From Malania oleifera (lineage: Eukaryota; Streptophyta; Magnoliopsida; Santalales; Ximeniaceae): a stretch of DNA of 64,000 nt. The notes under the pieces were generated by a model. It made no database searches. It worked only from the letters and a program-made list of their open reading frames with translations, and had not been told where the DNA came from. The stretch lies in the NCBI RefSeq assembly GCF_029873635.1, contig NC_080420.1, positions 50,235,457 through 50,299,456 of the forward strand, read 5' to 3'. The position numbers and the translations under genes are program-made. This document shows positions 59,501 to 64,000 of the stretch, piece after piece (the stretch's first letter is position 1; each line of letters begins with the position of its first letter).

Positions 59501-61892
59501 GGAACAGAAGGCAAGACAGAAGGCACTGAAAGACCAGCACCACTTGAGTATAGAGAATCGGAACCAATAGAAGGGTTATGGCTGCCATCTTTATCTTTTA
59601 GGACATCATCTCGGAGCCTCAAAATGATCTGCACAAGCGCATCTCTAACACTACTAACTTCCCCAACCACCTATATGTGAAACAGAAGTGTGTCAAGTTC
59701 AAATAATCAGCAGAAGTAATTAACCACCAAAAGTCTATAAATTAAAACAGACCTCAACAAGTTCATCACTCGCATCGGCACACTTGGGTTTCTGACCCTT
59801 TGAGATACGGATATCAGCTTTAGTTCTCTTCCTAATTTCATTTATAATTGATCCACTTTTCCCAATGATACACCCAATTACTTTAGATGGAACAAGGAGT
59901 CGAATGGTAATAGTGTCATCATCTTCATCATTTATCTTTCCTTGCAGCAACAGAACAGCTTCAACTGCCATGGATTTTATGTCATCGGCCGACTGCCAAT
60001 CAATAGACAACCAAAATGATCAAGATAAGTGAAAAGATTCAGTAGCATATAGAACAACAATGACATAATCCACACAATTAAGTAGACTGCATACATATAG
60101 AAACCCCAACGTAAAAGGTTGAGCTTTCAATATATAGAAACCCCAACTTAAAAGGTTGAGCTTCCAGTATGGAATAAGTTATAAAAAACATAAAGAACAT
60201 ATTTTCTTAATTCTTAAAATTATAAGTTGACTATACAGGCCACAGAGAAAAAGTAAATGATATACATTTCAATGGAAGGATTTCCAGGTAGGATGTAAGT
60301 TCTAGAAAGTGCGTAAGTTAAATGTCCCATGGAAATTGAAATCTCCAATTGTGTCATAAATCCATTTTTATCCATAAAAGTTTCATGCACAAAGTAAAAA
60401 TTACTAGAATGGTGATTAACATCACCAATAAATTAAACACCTGGAAAAGAGAAATTTCATCCAATTAAAAAAACCACCATGATATCTGCAATCATGGTCT
60501 TAAATTTTCACGAAATTGTCAAATTTTCCATCAAATTTTTCGGTTTCTGTCACTCAAAATCGAAATGGCAGTCGATTTCCATCTTGCATAATATCCATCA
60601 AAAATCTCAATGATTCATTTGAAATTTATCAAAATATCAAATTTTAGCAAAACTAGTTAAAATTTTTACTATACAATGAAATTTCCTCAAAATTCAAATG
60701 AGAGATTTGGAAGTGAAGTGAAATTTCTCTCCTAATTTATTTTATTTATTTTAATCAAAACAAAAGATTATTAGAAGTGCTTTTGAAATTATATGAAAAA
60801 ATAAACTTACAGCAATATTTTATATAACCATTCATGTCTAAATTATCACTATTAGTATAATAAATATCATTTAAATGATTTATGAATTTCATTTGTATTA
60901 ATAGAATATGTTTAAAGTACATTACCTTACAAATATGTTTGATACACATACAATATTACAACTTTCCCACCTCATACACAACATAGATGTATTTAACTTG
61001 TAATATATAAGTCGTAAGACTTATATTATTATGTTTGTCAACCATTTCTAAAGTTTCACAAAGAATTCCATGCTTTACTACTGATTTTCGTTACTTTTTC
61101 AAATCGAAATTGACATCAAAATCAAAATTTCTGACAAAATTTCCATACTTTCAGAGCTTCAAAATTTGAGTCAATCAAAATTTAAGACCTTGTCTGCAAT
61201 TTAGGGTGATGACTTCAACTGTCTGTAACGAGCCAAATCAAAATGTTGTGTTTATAACTTCACTTCTATTCAAAATATAACAGGATCACACAATTCCATG
61301 TAACATGAACAAAATCTTTTAAAACTAAGTTGGGTTCAACCTGCTCACTAATTTAGTTCTTTCAAGTATAAAAATAATATAATAAAAACTCACAAACCTC
61401 TGTCGAAGTCACAGTGATTATACACTCATCACGCTGATCCTTGGTATCATCAACTTCAACACGAGCACCACTAGTCTGCCTCACACTTTTAATGGAACCC
61501 CCACCCTTGCCAATAACACGCCCAATTTTGTCTGAGGGGCACAACACTCTAACAACTAACTCCTCAGACCGAGATGCACTACCATACCCAGAAACTACAG
61601 GAAGGGAAGATGAATAAATAGGCCATGTACTCCCTGTATCCGCATAACCGGAGAGCTCTGGAACATGTGTAGTTCCTACAACTGGAGGGACAGATCTTGC
61701 TGGGAGAATGGAATCTGCACTAGGATAGAATCCACCAGGAGGATAGATTGGGACATCTGATGGGATAATGATGCTTGGAGGGGCTTCCGGTACAGTAGTC
61801 TCAAGAGGGATCTCCTCTCTAGGAGTGAACTTGTACATAATTGCAGAAACTGCAAACAATGCTTTCTTCACTGCTTCTGCATCACCAGTAAT
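53759..61892 (-). CDS. KH-domain RNA-binding protein (HEN4/RCF3/At4g18375-like), 3' part
   Basis: Six exons read from high to low: 61892-61398, 59992-59753, 59670-59401, 54772-54717, 54625-54529 and 53890-53759; together 1290 bp, 429 codons plus TGA. All introns start GT and end AG and join in frame. The protein shows the end of one KH domain, three further KH domains with GxxG loops (GKGG, GKSG, GKGG), a proline-rich linker and the conserved C-terminus AENLIQAFIMAT. KH domains bind single-stranded RNA; relatives in this plant group act in nuclear mRNA processing, floral or stress gene regulation. N-terminal KH domains must lie beyond 64000. This is the only apparently intact host gene here; exon identity to the family is strong, the exact orthologue is not decided. 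Confidence 0.9.
54529..54625 (-). CDS. KH gene exon: first half of last KH domain
   Basis: 97 bp: completes the split Gly codon, then YPPPSTLDMLVPARAVGKVM, GKGG loop and ANIANIRK. Acceptor CAG at 54628-54626, donor GT at 54528-54527. Confidence 0.92.
54717..54772 (-). CDS. KH gene small linker exon
   Basis: 56 bp reading MGENGYGSMSSYSSKLYGG with the last codon split after two bases. Acceptor AG at 54774-54773, donor GTATGT at 54716. It lies after a 4.6-kb intron. Confidence 0.85.
55862..56325 (-). repeat. Tandem copies of about 150-165 bp inside the intron
   Basis: Three diverged copies start at about 55862, 56028 and 56177; each reads in plus view GATGAGGAATCA..ACACAGATTTGTTAA..CATTTTCAAA, and later CAGCTGCTGCAAAGCCTCC. 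Copy two contains an open 69-bp exon-like segment (56006-56074, minus) between a CAG acceptor and a GTGAG donor. Confidence 0.8.
56527..56591. repeat. Compound (AT)n(AG)n microsatellite
   Basis: (AT)n with one G interruption, then (AG)n to 56591; same TA-to-GA layout as at 35786-35834 but in a different context. Confidence 0.9.
59401..59670 (-). CDS. KH gene exon: end of KH domain and Gly/Ser-rich linker
   Basis: 90 codons: VVGEVSSVRDALVQIILRLR closes the KH domain; the rest (SVPSVLPSVPPVNPLGYDQ, SLYGYGSLSS) is a low-complexity linker. Acceptor AG at 59672-59671, donor GT at 59400-59399. Confidence 0.9.
59753..59992 (-). CDS. KH gene exon: KH domain with GKSG loop
   Basis: 80 codons from SADDIKSMAVEAVLLLQGKI to ASDELVE. 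The helix after the previous KH domain is followed by ITIRLLVPSKVIGCIIGKSG and EIRKRTKADIRI. Acceptor CAG at 59995-59993, donor GT at 59752-59751. Confidence 0.92.
59993..61397 (-). other. 1.4-kb intron of KH gene
   Basis: AT-rich. A direct pair of TATAGAAACCCCAAC.TAAAAGGTTGAGCTT lies at about 60097-60126 and 60134-60163. No coding content. Confidence 0.7.
61398..61892 (-). CDS. KH gene exon: end of a KH domain, Pro-rich linker, next KH domain
   Basis: 165 codons, phase 0 on both sides. ITGDAEAVKKALFAVSAIMY is the last helix of the preceding KH domain; a linker rich in Pro, Ser and Gly follows (VPIYPPGGFYPS, WPIYSSSLPVVSGYG), then ELVVRVLCPSDKIGRVIGKG with GKGG loop, SVRQTSGARVEV and ECIITVTSTE. 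Acceptor AG at 61894-61893, donor GT at 61397-61396. Confidence 0.9.
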
Positions 61893-64000
61893 CTATCCAC
61901 AATCCACCAAAAAAGAGAAAATTTCAAAATGTTTAAGAGCTTTCTCTAAAAAAACAACTAAAATTTTTTTCTGATCAAAAGAAAAATCAAAAACCAGGAA
62001 GAAATTACTCTTAAATCTTGTATTATCTTTCACAAGAAATTCAATATTCTTAATTTTAAGACAAAAAGCGAAAAAAAAAAAATAGCAACATGCAAAGTTT
62101 CAAACATATAAATATATGAATGCATGATTTCAAATCAATTCACAACACATTTCACAAAATATTATTAGCCAAACAACCGTAAAAAACACCCATTATGAAA
62201 TATATCAAGTTAAAGACAAGAAATATATAAATTTAAAACTATAAGAGCCCAAGAGTTAAGACCCACACGCCTATGGATTGTGGTGAGAGAATAAATGAGG
62301 GAGGTGGAGGAGAGATGAAAACAAGAAAGAAAAAATACACTGAATTGAGATCATAAAAGAAAACACAGCATTCTTCATTAAAATTTTAACTTAAGACAAA
62401 AGGCGAAAAAAAAAAAAAAAAATAGCAACATGCAAAGGTTCAAACAAATAAATATATGAATGCATGATTTCAAATCAATTCACAACACATTTCACAAAAT
62501 ATTATTAGCCAAACAACCGTTAAAAACACCCATTACGAAATATATCAAGTTAGACATGAAATATATAAATTTAAAACTATGAGGGCCCAAGAGTTAGACC
62601 CACACACCCATGGATTGTGGTGAGAGAATAAATGAGGGGGGCGGAGGAGAGATCAAAACAAGAAAGAAAAAATACACTGAATTGAGATCATAAAGGAAAA
62701 CACAGCATTCTTAATTAAAATTTTAAATACAAAACTAAGAACAGAGCAGGAGCACATGAAATTTTGAACATTAACATGAACAAAAAATCCAAGATCACCC
62801 TCTTGTTCACAATTTCCCAAATTACAAAATAGTATTATCCAAAAAATATAAACATTCTCATGAACAGTCCAGTCCGAGTGCTAAAAATAACTAACTGGCA
62901 TTATGGGCTATTAGGAATTGGTGCATACATGAGCAGTACTCAATCTGCATTAAGGATGAGATAGCAAATACAAGAAGAGCACAAAGGATAAACCAAAAAG
63001 GATAAGCCAAACAAGAACAGAACTATAAAAGCTGCTAAGATTTGCGAATAATGTGAATGTGAGCCCAACCCTGATGAGATCTTGTGATTCTTGTCCACTT
63101 TGCCCATTAGGCCTCTAGGTTTAGTTCCATAAAAGGTGTCTCGTGACTTTAAGGCCAAATCCAATCCTAGGCCAAGATCTCCCTAGCACATGCCCAATGC
63201 AAGATTGTCTCAAGATCTCTGAATCTCACATTTGGTCTTCGACTCCCTTGAGTGACCCAAACCTTTGTACTAAGACATAAACACATGTCAGTACCCACCA
63301 AGTAGCTCTATTTGTTTAACAAAAAATCAAAAATCTCTGCCCAACTCTAGTGATATATTATACACTGGCTCATCAAACCTCAAAATTGCTATTCCATTAA
63401 AGGCATCTCACAAAGGTGAGACCTAATCTACCCTTACATGGCCAAGAGCTTCATGGCGGTAATGTGGAGATTGCGACAAGCTTCCCAACCTAATTCTCTA
63501 CCATGAACATGCAGAAAAGTGTCAATTTCCGTTCAAAATTTTATAAGTTGGATTAAGGAATGTAATAGCTTTGAACCATAAAGCATAGAACAGATATTGA
63601 GAAGCAAAACCAAGGGCAGCAAAATTTCAACACTGATATTTATATTGATAGAAACTGTTCATAAAAGCACACTAGGAATAAACCTGGAGACAACATATAG
63701 AGTGAAAGATACAAGAGGAACAATAATCCATGTCGGAGATCTTTCATCAAGGGGAAATATTTGAGAGGCGCATTGCACTTAAAACTGATCCATGCTATAG
63801 ACATTTCATGAAGAAAAAACTGAAAGACAAGGTGGCAATTTTATAATTCTTTGGAAAACTTTAATTGTAGAATGAGAAGTATTTTCTGCAACTGAACAGT
63901 CCCCAAGGATTTTCCTGCCACAATTCATCTGTTTCACCCAATTAAGAGTATGCGTCAAAGGTGTCTCAAAAATACTAACAAGTACGGGTCTTAATTTTAT
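61893..64000 (-). other. First visible intron of KH gene (open to the right)
   Basis: No exon with a KH signature could be found between the acceptor at 61893 and the window edge, so the next upstream exon must lie beyond 64000. It contains the tandem duplication at 62040-62720. Confidence 0.65.
62040..62720. repeat. 340-bp tandem duplication in intron
   Basis: Two similar units with a 340-base offset (for example TGCATGATTT at 62121 and 62461). They differ by scattered substitutions and poly-A length, so this is older than the duplication at 47442. Outer boundaries are approximate. Confidence 0.85.

Noticed and set aside
1..64000. tRNA, rRNA or other structured RNA genes
   Set aside because: None recognised; the TGGTATCAGAGC stretches are retroelement primer sites, not tRNA genes.

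Overview
This window is AT-rich nuclear DNA from a flowering plant. About three quarters of it (1-46746) is layered LTR retrotransposons. The rest (46747-64000) is AT-rich intergenic sequence and the 3' part of one intron-rich host gene. The plant assignment rests on Sirevirus-type Ty1/copia elements (poly-C signal at LTR ends, multiple polypurine tracts, LTR boxes of the CGG..CCG palindrome type, an extra ORF downstream of pol, initiator-tRNA-Met primer sites) and on a plant-type multi-KH-domain RNA-binding protein gene. I cannot name the species.

Left block (1-16813). Element A is a minus-strand Sirevirus running off the left edge (third ORF, RNase H, RT, integrase, dead protease, gag tail). 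It is split by solo LTR I (2815-4935, TSD ATGGA) and broken at 6492 by LTR E. Next come the 3' end and LTR of a plus-strand Sirevirus X (about 8241-13320), whose LTR is split by an antisense solo LTR J (9622-11627). A minus-strand gag scrap Z and the 3' end plus LTR of a second plus-strand element Y (to 15906) follow.

Central nest (16814-46746). A Tork-like copia element F (TSD TTTTG) carries Sirevirus C (19639-44457, TSD AGTAT) in its integrase region. C in turn carries two shorter elements: B in its 3' LTR (21181-29734) and D in its gag-pol (34881-about 40892). B and D have gag but no pol. B also keeps the third ORF with its upstream palindromic boxes; D has neither. Both B and D have lost the outer end of their 5' LTR together with adjoining host sequence. 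All coding regions in the nest carry stops or frameshifts.

Right block (46747-64000). It holds a perfect 218-bp tandem duplication, microsatellites and about 6 kb without a recognisable gene. Then comes a minus-strand gene for a KH-domain protein of the plant HEN4 / RCF3 / At4g18375-like group: six exons, 429 codons plus stop, ending at 53759, with the 5' exons beyond 64000. Its 4.6-kb intron contains an exon-like cassette in tandem repeat copies, and its first visible intron contains a 340-bp tandem duplication.
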